Positions 1 through 10,899 of a stretch of 64,000 nt of DNA are shown piece after piece. Position numbers and translations under genes: made by a program. The stretch comes from Dysidea avara. Lineage: Eukaryota > Porifera > Demospongiae > Dictyoceratida > Dysideidae. The stretch lies in assembly GCF_963678975.1 (NCBI RefSeq), contig NC_089280.1:772501-836500 (forward strand). Reading direction: 5' to 3'. The first letter of the stretch is position 1; every line of letters begins with the position of its first letter. The notes beneath the pieces were generated by a model that searched no databases, was not told the DNA's origin, and was given only the letters and a program-made list of their open reading frames with translations.

Positions 1-206
1 AGATGACTACAAGGTCTATTAGAGAAGAAACAGAAGAGCCAAATGTAAAAAAGAAGAAAAACAAGAAGGAAACAGCTATGTCATTTTTATTGGGAACTGC
101 TACTAACTCTACATGCTCTGCAGATGAAGACAAGTCAGGAAAGGCTGAACTTGAATGATTTAAAAGAGAACCACAGCTACACCATGATGAATGTGCACAT
201 TATCGA
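1..206 (+). mobile_element. hAT-A, 3' fragment of a second copy
   Basis: This stretch is nearly identical to 5634-5838 inside the hAT element at 4091-6224, and the similarity ends at about 206. It encodes the lysine-rich linker ahead of the C-terminal dimerisation region of a ZBED-type hAT transposase. Its A-run is one base shorter than in the other copy, so the linker frame here is the better one, but it still ends at TGA 156-158. The same TGA is present in the other copy (5788-5790). The element continues off the left edge of the window. Confidence 0.8.
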
Positions 207-447
207 TCTATTGTTTGAGACACACTCCTTTAACGCTAGCTGTATTTCAGTGACCACACACCTTCAGTTGGAAGGCTGATTTGAGATACTTAAACAATCG
301 ATTGAAACCACGATGACCACACCCCTTTTGGGCAAGTGCACATCTTTGCAGGCCGACTCGAGATACTCTAATATAGCAGTCACCCTAATAGAACAGTCAC
401 ATATTTATAGCTAGCTGTATGCCTTAACAAAATACTGAACAAACTAG
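207..447. other. no gene seen; copies of a short dispersed motif
   Basis: I see no coding potential or element ends here. Positions 365-400 hold two adjacent reverse-strand copies of the recurrent motif TGACTGYTCTATTAGAGTA described in the findings. Confidence 0.4.
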
Positions 448-711
448 TACATTAAAATTATAAATTTAAAAATGAAGTAGGGATCCAAGTGATAAAAAGT
501 AGTAAAACAAGAGATGAACGATGGTAGCTATTACAGCATAGCTCGGTGGGAAATCCCTACTTTGGCATTGAACACAAAAATTGCTATACCATGCCAAAGT
601 AGGGATTTCCCACCGAGCTATGCTGTAATAGCTACCATTGTTCATCTCTTGTTTCATTACTTTTTATCACTTGGATCCCTACTTCATTTTTAAATTTATA
701 ATTTTAATGTA
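448..711. mobile_element. foldback MITE, family M1
   Basis: Arms of about 121 bp (448-568 and 591-711) are near-perfect reverse complements around a 22-bp spacer. Short elements that are almost entirely inverted repeat are typical of non-autonomous DNA transposons of the foldback type. A related, degenerate copy lies at 48158-48287 and shares the ACAAGAGATGATGGTAGCTA-like arm. No clean target duplication was identified. Confidence 0.8.
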
Positions 712-783
712 TAGCAGTAGCTTCATGTAATGGTTTATACTGTGTTTAAAAAACAAACATTATATTAACCTGTGTCTACTGAC

Positions 784-1383
784 CTTCAAATGTTGATTCT
801 CTGCCCTCAGTTGTGCATTCTCCTCTTTGTAGCCATTATTCTCCACCTTGAGGCCATCAACCTCTACCTTGAGACCATCAATCTCCACCTTGAAGCCACT
901 ATTCTCCACCTTGAGGCCACTATTCTCCACCTTGAGGCCATCAACCTCTACCGTGAGGCCATCAACCTCCACCTTGAGGCCACTATTCTCCACCTTGAGG
1001 CCACTATTCTCCACCTTGAGGCCATCAACCTCTACCGTGAGGCCATCAACCTCCACCTTGAGGCCACTATTCTCCACCTTGAGGCCACTATTCTCCACCT
1101 TGAGGCCATCAACCTCTACCGTGAAGCCATCAACCTCCACCTTGAGGCCACTATTCTCCACCTTGAGGCCATCAACCTCTACCGTGAGGCCATCAACCTC
1201 CACCTTGAGGCCACTATTCTCCACCTTGAGGCCACTATTCTCCACCTTGAGGCCATCAACCTCTACCATGAGGCCATCAACCTCCACCTTGAGGCCATCA
1301 TTTTCAGTCTTGAGAACACCAACCTCTCCCCTCAGCTCCTCATTACTTATTGTCATCTCCAGTTGGGTGGTTAGTGAAGTCAC
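784..1383 (-). CDS. exon encoding a heptad-repeat coiled coil
   Basis: On the minus strand an open frame runs through the interval and encodes about 23 seven-residue units such as GLKVENS and GLKVEVD, ending in ENAQLRAENQHLK. Leu and Val recur at fixed heptad spacing, as expected of a long parallel coiled coil. The interval is bounded by a plausible acceptor (tactgtacAG before 1383) and donor (AAG followed by GTCAGT at 783). It is exactly 600 bp, entering and leaving in phase 0. The open frame extends beyond both sites but becomes unlike the repeat there. Flanking exons were not found, so product and function are unknown. Translation of a simple repeat by chance remains possible. Confidence 0.45.
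840..1310. repeat. 21-bp coding minisatellite with higher-order structure
   Basis: Tandem 21-bp units (ctccaccttgaggccactat and variants) repeat about 22 times. They fall into a higher-order cycle of four units (84 bp) on the minus strand: ENS, ENS, EVD with K, EVD with T. One cycle has lost a unit, which suggests unequal exchange. The repeat supplies most of the coiled-coil exon on the minus strand. Long plus-strand open frames here are its mirror. Confidence 0.9.
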
Positions 1384-1489
1384 CTGTACAGTAACAATAT
1401 ACAAATAATTCTCCTGTTGATAGTACGCATCACAAAAGATGTAATGTCTTAAAATTTCATAGTTGTGCTTAATACAAGTAGCTAAAGTC

Positions 1490-1550
1490 TTTGAGCAGGC
1501 TGTACGACCAGGTGTCCTACAGACCTTCAGCACTTGTGCTGTAAAGCATT

Positions 1551-1578
<28 letters not shown>
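1490..1578 (+). mobile_element. 3' end relic of a retroposon with (TAAA)n tail
   Basis: The block reading gcaggctgtacgaccaggtg... ends at gctgtaaagcattaataaataaataa. The same block recurs in reverse at 13132-13200 and 27440-27523. A recurrent 3' block followed by a TAAA/TAA simple repeat is typical of LINE or SINE 3' ends. No coding part was recognised. Confidence 0.5.
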
Positions 1579-1581
<3 letters not shown>

Positions 1582-1882
1582 AAGTATTTCAAAAAAAATT
1601 GGAATTTTCAACTAGAGTAGGGACCATAGCACATTGATAAAAAGTGCTGCAGCAAGTTCGAGTAGTGCACGATGTTAAATCACAGTAAAACAATAAGAAG
1701 TGTTGTATCCCTACTGTGCTCCAAGATACCATAATAGAAATGCACAGTAGGGATATAACACTTCTTATTGTTTTACTGTGATTTAATATCGTGCACTACT
1801 CCAGCTTGTTTCAGTACTTTTTATTGTTGTGTTATGGTCCCTACTGTAGTTATAAATTCCAAATTTTTTGAAATACTTGTTT
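1579..1882. mobile_element. foldback MITE, family M2
   Basis: Left arm (from caagtatttc) and right arm (to gaaatacttg) are reverse complements with about 10% divergence, around a short spacer near 1725. Each arm holds TAGGGACC, GATAAAAAGT and ATCCCTACT in the same order. A second copy is at 58903-59148. In both cases the element abuts family S. Confidence 0.8.
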
Positions 1883-2690
1883 GTTAACTTTTTGTAAATA
1901 ATATTATTAAGATTGGTGACGCATACTGCATTTGAATGGCACCACGTGCCCCAGCTATATCGTCTGAAAAGTGAAGGATCCATTACGCTTTGTTGTCAGC
2001 TATGTTCAACCCGTTACACAGCAGTACAAATCAAGAGCTGCTCGAAAAGCATCTCTGCAACCCATGCATACCGAAAGGGTTGGTGCCACGTGCCCAGTTA
2101 TATAAATTATTGTCTGAAAAGTGAAATATCCATTATGCTTCGTTGTTGGCTATGTTCAACCCGTTACACAACAGTACGAATCAAAAACTGTTTTAAAAAC
2201 ACCTCTGCAATCGAAGTAGCCACTATGAAAAATATGCACGATTTTCACAACAAAGGGAAGCCGGCCATCACATGCTACCACCATATCAACACTTTTCACT
2301 GTCAGCAAAGATGAATGGGACACAAAGGAGGACACTAGTAAGTCCATGAATAATGTACTGTTGTATTGCGGTATGCTAAAAGGCACCTCTTGGGCTGAAG
2401 CAACGTTGAACAGTGAAAAAAATCAAGCCCATAGCCTTAGCCATTAGCAAGTTACGCTTGTCTGAAGGCATCAGGCAGTCAGTCAGCCAGGCAGTTAGTA
2501 GAAAATTCCATTGAATAAAATTTCTTAATATTCCGTAGCAACTTGTTGAAAGCATTTCGGGTTGATCTGAAAGCTTGTTTGGGCTTAGTTTTATCTAACC
2601 AATACTGCCTCATCGTCGTCTGGGAAATTTGAGGCTATTTTTTGGGTGATGTTATTTTGTGGGCCACGCCTACTCCTTTGTGGTCCCTAC
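1883..2690 (+). repeat. interspersed repeat family S with tail
   Basis: Homologous to 58440-58900 and 23130-23853, both on the opposite strand. The most conserved block is near 2305-2350 (aaagatgaatgggacacaaa). It encodes SKDEWDTKED in the best-preserved copy and ends at a donor-like site (GGTAAGTCC in two copies, AGTAAGTCC here). The 3' tail (2480-2690) also occurs alone at 10900-11110, 50090-50230 and 52430-52605. It may be a captured exon inside a non-autonomous element. The reading frame is broken in this copy. Confidence 0.6.
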
Positions 2691-2719
2691 TATGGATAGA
2701 AATGGTGGACGCAGAATGG

Positions 2720-3070
2720 GACTAATTTTTGATTTGGAATTTCTTCGGGTAGAGCACCTCACCTGATTTCAAATTTGAGTCATATCAGCTTAGCCATCAT
2801 TAAGATATATGCCTTCAAAGTTTGTATTATTTTCTTCTTAATCTTCTTCATTCACACACTCTAGATTATCTGAATAACTCGCATGTACTAATTTTGTTGC
2901 TGTACTACACATTTACAATCTTACTAGTATTTTTAAAAACACAAAAGTGATTTGTTGTGCCTACAGGGTAAACAGCTTGATGAAATTACTTGAAAATCAG
3001 CCGGTACATGAAGTGACTAATGTAGTGTAAAACTTTTGTAGTTAGGAAGAATGGTCATGAGGTTATGTAA
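2720..3070 (+). repeat. interspersed repeat family R
   Basis: Shares blocks such as caaatttgagt..tcagc, gccttcaaagtttgt and ttgatg.aat.acttgaaaat in the same order with 62240-62640, and partly with 63050-63160. No open frame. The class of element is not known. Confidence 0.6.
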
Positions 3071-3185
3071 TAGCCAACCAGTAGTAACAGACACAATGTA
3101 GTTTCATAAATAAATCAATACTATTTTTGTTACTCCTATCAGACACTGCTAAGCTGAAAATTGTAATGTAAGTAGATTAATCATC

Positions 3186-4090
3186 CAGTAGAGAGTGCAG
3201 CTATGTGACAAGTCTCCCTGTAAAGATTTCAGCTGATACGACTTGCCCTGTAGGGGATTTCATCTACATTACTAGTCACTCGGTAGGGAGTGTAGCTGCA
3301 TCAAGTCACCCTGTAGAGAGTTTATCTGTATTACAAGTCATTTAATAGAGACTTCAGCTCGAGATTTTAGCTGTGTAACAAGTCACCCTTCATTACAAGT
3401 CACCCTGTAGACTGTTGAGCTACATTAGAAGTCACCCTGTAGAGAGTTGAGCTACATCACAAGTCACCCTGTAGAGAGTTTGGCTACATTTCAAGTCACC
3501 CTGTAGAGATTTGAGCTACATTACAAGTCATCCTGTAGAGAGTTGAGCTACATTACAAGTCACCCTGTAGAGAGTTGAGCTACATTACAAGTCACCCTGT
3601 AGAGAGTTGAGCTACATTACAAGTCACCCTGTAGAGAGTTCGGCTACATTACAAGTCACCCTGTAAAGAGGTCAGTTACATTACAAGTCACCCTGTAGAG
3701 AGTTCGGCTACATTACAAGTCACCCTGTAGAGAGGTCAGCTACATTACAAGTAATTTAGTAGAGGGTTCAACTAAAGAGTTCAGCTACATTACAAGTCAC
3801 CCTGTAGAGAGTTCAGCTACATTACACGTTACCCTGTAGAGAGTTGAGCTGCATTAGAAGTCACCCTGTAGAGAGTTGAGCTACATTAGAAGTCACCCTG
3901 TAGAGAGTTCAGCTACATTACACGTTACCCTGTAGAGAGTTGAGCTGCATTAGAAGTCACCCTATAGAGACAGTACAAGTTACCCTGTAGAGAGTTGAGC
4001 TACATCACAAGTCGCCCTGTAGAGAGTTCAGCTACATTACAAGTCATCCTGTAGAGAGTTCAGCTATGTTAAAAGTTACCCTGTAGAGGG
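3186..4090 (+). repeat. 32-bp satellite array
   Basis: About 27 head-to-tail units of roughly 32 bp, consensus around CACCCTGTAGAGAGTTCAGC plus TACATTACAAGT. The first third is diverged and the central part more uniform. The 20-bp core is shared, reverse complemented, with the arrays at 54160-54404 and 56776-57180. There are no unique spacers, so this is not a CRISPR. The array is interrupted at 4091 by hAT-A and resumes at 6225. Confidence 0.9.
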
Positions 4091-6224
4091 TAGAGCTGAA
4101 TGGATATCCTAGCTATCCGGATATCTGGATAGTATTTGGCATCCGGATAGACTGAAAAAATAAAATGGATATTACGTAATGTGCAATAAATTGTCACAGA
4201 ATTGTCACAGAAACATACACTGGCCAATACTCACAAGTGAAGAAGTGGTGTTTGGGAATACTTTGATGAGACTATAGACTGTGAGGAGGGAGACAGTGAC
4301 AAAAGGGCTTCGAAGAAAAAGATACCCTACAAGTTATGTGATATACAACTTTTTGACGGAGGAAGAACGAGTAATTTAAAGAGTAATCTACAGGCTAAGC
4401 ATCTACTAGAATACGAGTGATTAGTGAACAGTGAGGGTGATAAGAAGAAACAACAACCAAAACAAAGTGTTCTGGATCATGGCACCTTACGAACTTGTAG
4501 TACGTAACTGGCAGCTGCTATAACTGAGAGAGTTGCTACTTTTGTTGTGCTTGATTTGCGGCCTTTAAGAGTGGTCGAAGGTGCTGGGTTCAAGCAACTA
4601 ATGAACTACATTGAGCCTGTATATGTAGTGCCATCACGCACACACGTTACATCTATTTGTCATAAAAAGTTTCATGCCATTAAGGAAGAGCTATCCAGTG
4701 ATCTTGAAAGTACTCCTAGTGTAACATTGACAACTGATATCTGGACAAGTAGAACAGTTCAAGTTTACAACACAGTTACTGTCCACTTTCTTACTGAAAA
4801 CTGGATGCTAGACAGTAAATTGCTGATAACTTGTGAAATGACAGAACTACATACTGGTGTTCACTTTGCTCAAAGTTTGAGAGAAATAGCAAAGGATTGG
4901 AATATTGACAATAAGGTGGTTGCTGCGGTCCAACATGGTGCTCGATTTGGTTGAAGATTGGGGCAGTTTACCTTGTTTTGGACACACGCTTCAGCTTGCA
5001 GTCAATGCTGAGTTAGAGATACACAGTATTAGTAGGTTAACTGGAGTTTGTAAAAAATTGTTGCACACTTCAAGCACAGTGTTGTGGCAATGACACCACT
5101 ACATGAACAACAGGGAGCACTGAACCTTCCTCAGTACAGTCTCCTACAAGAAGTCTCTACCTACTTTATGTATGAGCGACTAGTTGAACAATGATGGGCT
5201 GTGTATGGAGTAATTCATGATGATAAAGTAACACCACCTGATAAAAGATACTTGGATCTAACATCTGACCAATGGGACCTGCATGCCTTCACAATTACTG
5301 GTAGTACTTAAGGCTCTACAGGTAGCTACAAAAGCTTTGTCTTTAGAGCAAAATGTATCATCATTATTGATCTATCCAGTTATTCATGGACTGATAAACT
5401 GTCACCTGAAGGCTGATACCACTGATCTGCCAACCATTAAACGGTTTAAAGAAACTGTGATATCACAACTAGAAAATTGCTTTTCTTTTGATCCTGAAAA
5501 CATAGCAATTCTTGCAGCTGCAGTTGATCCAAGATACAAAGATTTGGACTTTATGAAGAGTGAAGAGAGGGAAGAAGTTAAGAAAGTTTTATTGGAAAAG
5601 ATAGCAATGATTGAAGAGAGTTGTGAAGCTGAGATGACTACAAGGTCTATTAGAGAAGAAACAGAACAGCCAAATGCAAAAAAAGAAGAAAAACAAGAAG
5701 GAAACAGCTATGTCATTTTTATTGGGAACTGCTACTAACTCTACATGCTCTACAGACGAAGACAAGTCAGGAAAGGCTGACCTTGAATGATTTAAAAGAG
5801 AACCACAGATACACCATGATGAATGTGCATTATTATGGTGGAGATCGAACCAAGAGCAGTTTCCTGTAATAGCAGAAGTAGCCCGTAAACTGCTGTGTGT
5901 ACCTGCAACTTCGATTCCATCAGAAAGAATCTTTTCCACTGCTGGTTTGATTGTTAGTAAGCTTAGGAGCTGTTAGTAACCTTAGGAGCAGCCTGAAACC
6001 AGAAAACAATGACATGTTAATTTTTTAAAACAAAACTTAAAGTCATGTTCATTATAAACTGTAACAAGTGTGTGGTATAAGTTGATTGACAAGTTTATTT
6101 TGAAATAAAAGACAAGTTTCTTTAATAAAGATTTTTAATTATGCAATCAACTATCTGTAGGATATCTGGATAAAATCTGTTCAGGATATCTGGATATCTG
6201 AAATTACTATCCGTTTCAGCTCTA
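4091..6224 (+). mobile_element. hAT-A DNA transposon, complete but inactive
   Basis: The element starts TAGAGCTGAATGGATA and ends TATCCGTTTCAGCTCTA, giving imperfect terminal inverted repeats. It is flanked by 8-bp duplications GTAGAGGG (4083-4090) and GTAGAGAG (6225-6232), the length expected for the hAT superfamily. Just inside both ends lie several copies of GGATATCYGGATA, probably transposase-binding repeats. Removing the element restores a continuous satellite unit. A second partial copy is at 1-206. Confidence 0.88.
4255..5975 (+). pseudogene. ZBED-type hAT transposase, decayed
   Basis: Domains in order: a degenerate BED finger (around 4310-4410, with YKLCDIQLFD and LKSNLQAKH); the catalytic start region with VVLDLRPLRVVEGAGF (4540-4600) and LTTDIWTS (4726-4750); CFGHTLQLAVNAEL (4975-5020); and the hATC dimerisation region ending with PSERIFSTAG (about 5915-5945). 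Disruptions include in-frame TGA (near 4418) and TAA (near 4505), a frameshift near 4935-4955, a one-base A-run insertion near 5680 and TGA at 5788. The family cuts and pastes DNA in the nucleus. This copy cannot make a full protein. Confidence 0.85.
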
Positions 6225-6262
6225 GTAGAGAGTTCAGCTATGATCACCCTGTGGAGGCTATC
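6225..6262 (+). repeat. satellite remnant right of hAT-A
   Basis: The sequence resumes the 32-bp unit (gtagagagttcagct...caccctgtggagg) directly after the hAT-A end, so the element interrupted the end of the array. Confidence 0.7.
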
Positions 6263-6432
6263 ATCCTGGGAAGTGTTACCTATTAGCTGTAACACATGGT
6301 ATTGGGGTTTTGCCTGATCGATATGTACGACATGCATGGAGGACATACATATCAGGCAAAGCTCTCATACCCATATTACAGATAATATTATAAAGCCAGT
6401 GAACAGTTTATGCTAGTAAAAGCACTGCAACA

Positions 6433-6553
6433 AGAAATCTGGAAAAAAATAGCACGAGGGCGTGGGCGAGAGACTAATACAGCACGAGGCGAAGCCAAGT
6501 GCTGTGTTAGGTTCGAGACCATATCCGAGTGCTATTTTTTCCATATTGCATGA
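6433..6553. repeat. nested hairpin repeat
   Basis: The outer arms ggaaaaaaatagcac and gtgctattttttcc pair, and an inner palindrome centres on agcacgaggcgaagccaagt. A hairpin of the same design (inner gaggcg...gcc core) is at 60030-60125. Probably a short non-autonomous element. Confidence 0.55.
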
Positions 6554-8403
6554 GCAATGGCGGTGCTTTAACTGGTTTATTGTACTAAAGTAGTGGCTGT
6601 GAAGAGTGGGGGTGATGCCAAGTAGCAGGAGGTAAGTGTCTATTCGCGTAAGTTCGAGACCGTGTGTATTGCAGTGATTAAATATTCAAAATATTATTTA
6701 TACTCGTTCATACTGCACCAGACTAGCTAGCTACGTAGCTTTAATTAATTTGAGCTGCCGAGAGCGACAGTAAGTGGCCAACTGCTTCTTTCTTAATTGA
6801 CACCTGGCTTAATGCCCATGAGTAAGTTTGTGACTTTGTTATAGAGAGGCTTGCTATCGTGTTTAGTGGGTGAGAGTGCATTCATGATGTGGTGCTGGGA
6901 ATGATACACCTGCAATACCACGAAGGCAACTGGAAGAGAATTAACTTATCGTGTTCCACCTGGCTTTACAACTGGAAGGGAGTCATTTTGTAGTGTTGAT
7001 AATTCCATGTGCTCTGTTCCTTCGCTAACTGCATTTACTAAGAATGGCTTTCAGGGTAATTCGCCCACTTGTGTTTAGGTCATGGCATTGTTCTATGTGT
7101 TTATGATACGTCATAATTGTTGAATGGCTTCATAACATTGCAGAGGTTTGGTGAAAATAATGCGATAATGTGTCTGGCATTGGTCATACTTTGGTCAACT
7201 TGTTTACTGTTTCAACAGTGCTGTATTGGGATCAAAGGGAGACTACAGCACACTTGAGCAAATACAGCACCCTGCTAGCTTTGAGGTGTGCAGCCAGGTG
7301 TACAATATGGAAATAAAAGTACACTTTTCACTTTGATTTTTTCACCCAAAGTACAATAAACTATAATAAAATTATCATGGATGTGATAGTGCAGTAAAAG
7401 TTTGGAACTACAGCCAGACCAATGTACTGAAGATCAGCACTTCAACATTCGTAAACCCAGTCTGGGTGCTTTAAGCTCCACCAGTTGTACACCAAACAGC
7501 TGTTATCGTGGCTTTTATTTTAACTACATTTTGACACAAGTGTATGTGTTGGTGTAGTATACAATAAACTGGTACTATACAAATACCACACAAAGTAGTG
7601 TTGTGTTTTGTGTGTAATTATTAATGAACACATTGTATTTAGTGGATAATTATTGTATATTATATTTGATGTTGTGTAGGTTGTGGTTGTGTCAACAAGT
7701 AGAAGAGTGTGAGTAGGAGATGGTGTAACGTTAAGTCATCATCATCTTGATTCAGGTGTATCTGTGGTGTGCACTTAATGGAGATGGACTAAGATGTTCA
7801 ATCATGACTTGGATAGTGACTGTAGTTTTCAGAAGAAAATGTTCTCTCCATAATTGTATTGTTATGACTGTCATTGTGGAAATTGAATTACAAAGTGTAC
7901 ACCTCAGTGATCAACTTGTAAAATGACAAGAAGGTAGCTATAATAATTTCTCAGTGTGAAGATGGGAGTGGGAGTTAGTTAACACTTCAAGGGGTGTAAT
8001 TTTGATCATCAAAGTTTAAAGTCATCAGTTTGCAATATTTAGTACATGTGTATGATGCTTGTCTCAACATCTTACAAGCTCAAAGCAAAGTTTAGTTTCC
8101 TATGCCCAAAGTCAGTATTTGGTCACAACTAGCAGTATCACTTCTAGCTCTTGGAACTATCTTGAAAATTATTATACTGTTCTATAACAGTAGAGTATAT
8201 ATACAAGTATTTTACTTGACTTCTATATTAGAATGTATGTAGATTGTTCTATTAGAGTAAATCAATCTGGGACTAGGTCCTGTATTCTTACATTATAGGT
8301 AGTTCTCACTTTTTCACCTGTGATATTAACAGCAGAAAAATCTGTTTCATGAGTTTTGTATACTGCTACACCTTGCCAAGCAGCTAACAAGGTATACTAT
8401 AGG
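6554..8403. other. no gene recognised
   Basis: I see no convincing open frame or element ends. Positions 7290-7350 (aaagtacacttttcactttg) resemble 60718-60780, suggesting an old dispersed repeat. Confidence 0.3.
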
Positions 8404-8863
8404 TATGCTTCATATACCCTCAATTGTGTAGTGTGTGTTTGTGTCCGTGTGCGCGCGTGTGTGTGTGTGTGTGTCCCCGTGTATAGTATGTGTGCGTGTG
8501 TCCATGTGTGTGTGTGTGCCCATGTGTGTGTGTAGTATGTGTGTGTGTCCATGTGTGTGTGTGTGTTTTCATGTGTGTGTAGTGTGTGTGTGTGTGTATG
8601 TTTTGCGAGTGTGTCCATCTGTGTGTAGTATGTGTGTGTGTGTGTGTTAGTGCATCCGTGTGTGTGCTTGCGTGTGTGTGTAACTGTGTATGTGTGTAGT
8701 GTCCATGTGTGTGTGTTTGCGTTTGTGTCCATCTGTGTGTGTAGTGTGTCCTTGTGTGTGTAGTGTATGTCTCTGTGTGTAGTGTGTGTCTGTCTGTGTC
8801 CGTGTTTGTGTGTAGTGTGTGTGTATCCGTGTTTGTGTGTGTATGTTAGTGTGTGTGTGTGTT
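8404..8863. repeat. GT-rich microsatellite tract
   Basis: Interrupted (GT)n with scattered tccatg and tagt interruptions. It continues at 9279-9340 on the other side of the inserted MITE. Open frames over it are low-complexity artefacts. Confidence 0.9.
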
Positions 8864-9278
8864 AGTGTTGCACCGATATGGGATTATTCCGATAACCGAT
8901 ATTGGATTATTCCGATAACCGATATTGGATAATATTTTCAAGCCGATAAAGGTAGCCGATCCGATATAGTACAGCATGTCTACCTTGTGGCAATTTTTAC
9001 TAGAAGTTTGACTATAAAGGGTCAATTTAACTTGTTTATAGCAGCAGTATTGCTATAACAACAGCTGACAGTACAATGAAGCAGTAATAACAATGTTTTA
9101 ATGCAGGAATACGCGACTCGATGCATTTGTAAACATAACGAGCATGTATTTCTAAATACATACATGATATCTGTATCTGCTGCTTTTTTCATCATGGCGC
9201 TGATCCGATACCGATATACAAAAAACACAGCCGATACATGGTTTTTCCGATAACCGATCTGATTATCGGTGCAACACT
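8864..9278. mobile_element. hAT-like MITE inserted in the GT tract
   Basis: The ends AGTGTTGCACCGAT and ATCGGTGCAACACT are perfect 14-bp inverted repeats. Subterminal CCGATAACCGATATTGG is repeated on the left, with related CCGATA motifs on the right. The length of 415 bp without coding fits a non-autonomous hAT element. The GT-rich flank prevents a clear reading of the target duplication. Confidence 0.8.
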
Positions 9279-9394
9279 GTGTGTGTGTGTTTGTGTGTGT
9301 GTATGTAGTGTAGTATGTGTGTCTGTCCGTGTGTGTGTTAAATAAAGCTTTAACAATAATAATAACACTAGCTAATTTAATAATAACTAATGTG

Positions 9395-9901
9395 TACCAT
9401 ATTTACTCAATTTGTGCCCCAGGGGTACTATCCTATTTTGTCCAAAAATAAGGATAAAACCCTTCGAATAGTGGTGCACTGCAGTATTATTCGAGGCTGT
9501 GCTACTAATATTTTCAACTAGCCACTACTATAGCTATTCTACATTATGGTTTTATAGAACAATCACAACACGTTGCTACTTACTTCTTCTATACAAGACC
9601 TTTCTTTCATTCAACACAACCATGTCACGCCTCATGCTACGTGGTCAATTTACTAATCCAGAATTTTTATTATGTGACAGCCGTTTAACAGGAAAATTCC
9701 TTCCTTAAATTGAGATGGAGATTAATACTATAGGTATGAGAGTACTAGTAAAGAGTAATTACTAAAGTATAGTATGGTACTATTTGAGGGTGTGGTACAA
9801 TTAAAATAATTTACAGAGCAAGGACAACGACATTCAAATAGTACCACACTGTGGTATGTGGTACTATTTGAGGGTGTAGCACAAATTGAGTAAATACGAT
9901 A
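9395..9901. mobile_element. MITE with ATTTACTCAATTTGTGC ends
   Basis: The left end (taccatatttactcaatttg) and the reverse complement of the right end (tatcgtatttactcaatttg) match over about 22 bp. The internal motif ggtactatttgagggtgt recurs at about 9780 and 9862. No clear target duplication. The internal open frame at 9499 is not convincing. Confidence 0.6.
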
Positions 9902-9902
9902 T

Positions 9903-10330
9903 GCAGCATAGCCAAGTGGCTATAGCATCGGCCTAATAATTGCAAAGTTCTAGGTTCAATACCCGGTTATGCCAATTTGGTGTTGTTCCTTGAGCAAGAA
10001 ACTTTACTCAAATTGCTCCAGTCTACCCAGCTGTACATTGTGGACGTGGTCCATCAACCGGGGAAGCAACCCATCCAGCTATGTACCTGGGGAAGCTAAT
10101 GCCCAACTCCTCATCTGATTTAGCAGGATTGGAGTTATTGCGTAACTTTGAGTTGTGTGACCTCTCTTTGTGAGACCTGGACAGTCCTGCTGGTTACTAG
10201 TCCTGCCCATGGTAGATTTGCCTGAGTAAAGTACAGGCATCCCAGTGCTGGCAGTAATAGCTGTGTTTGGTATGCCTGATGTAGGTTCTTTGTTTTGCTT
10301 TGCTTTGTGTGGTAAAAATTATCTACTACC
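9903..10330 (+). mobile_element. tRNA-derived SINE, longest copy
   Basis: The head has an RNA polymerase III A box (tagccaagtgg, 9909-9919) and a B box (ggttcaatacc, 9953-9963) at tRNA-like spacing. It is followed by a body and a 3' end reading tttgttttgctttgctttgt. Related copies on the minus strand are at 15835-15990, 39785-39830, 40321-40912, 42905-43075 and 44145-44300, sharing tcccagtgctgg and tttgctttgctttgtgtg. The head is too degenerate to be a working tRNA. Confidence 0.8.
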
Positions 10331-10899
10331 ACTATAGTTCATGAATTAAAATACCATGACCAATTTTTCTGAAACAGTTGTTGAACATTCAGAGATGTAA
10401 TTGAGTGATAATTAAACAGATTACTTCAACATTACAGTTTTAGTATTGGCTTCATCAAATTAGGATTTTTTGGCCTCATGGTCACACCCTTATTCTGATG
10501 CTTTTGTACTATCTGGGAATACAATGGGAGGGAAATTCCTACATTGATGCAGCTTTCTTGTTGACATATGATGAAACCTAGACTAAAAAGTTCAAGACAA
10601 ATAACCTAACAAAACAAAGAAGATGCATATGGTTTGAACAGGACCTCCCAAGCACTGCTAACCTCTGTATTGTGGTGCTGCTGGCTACCCATCTCTACAT
10701 CTATTAGTTTCTACCTTATGAAATGCATGTACTTGAAAATGAGTGTGATCTGCACACCTGTAAAATGCACTACCAGATAACCACACCATGAAATACGGTA
10801 CCTATATTTATCCATGAATAGTAAATGATCTCCATAAAAATGTTTAAGCGCCTAACTGTATGCTCTTCAAAATCAAGCCTTTTATATAGCCCTGCCATT
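10331..10899. other. no gene recognised
   Basis: AT-rich unique-looking sequence. I see no supported feature. Confidence 0.3.

Noticed and set aside
772..1408. Long plus-strand open frames (HLEAINLYREA and RPSTSTLRPL repeats)
   Set aside because: They mirror the 21-bp minisatellite. Only the minus frame has in-phase splice signals and heptad chemistry.
2156..2386. Minus open frame in family S
   Set aside because: Not conserved in the other S copies. The conserved frame is on the other strand of the element.
3186..4090. Regular repeats resembling a CRISPR array
   Set aside because: Units of about 32 bp follow each other without unique spacers, there are no cas genes, and the sequence is eukaryotic. 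It is a satellite. The same holds for 15143-15712 and 37536-37895.
8397..8732. His/Thr- and Cys/Val-rich open frames
   Set aside because: Produced by the GT tract. The same applies at 26908-27192 and 41379-41618.
9903..9975. A functional tRNA gene
   Set aside because: A and B boxes are present but the stems do not pair, and the sequence continues into a repeated SINE body with other copies in the window.
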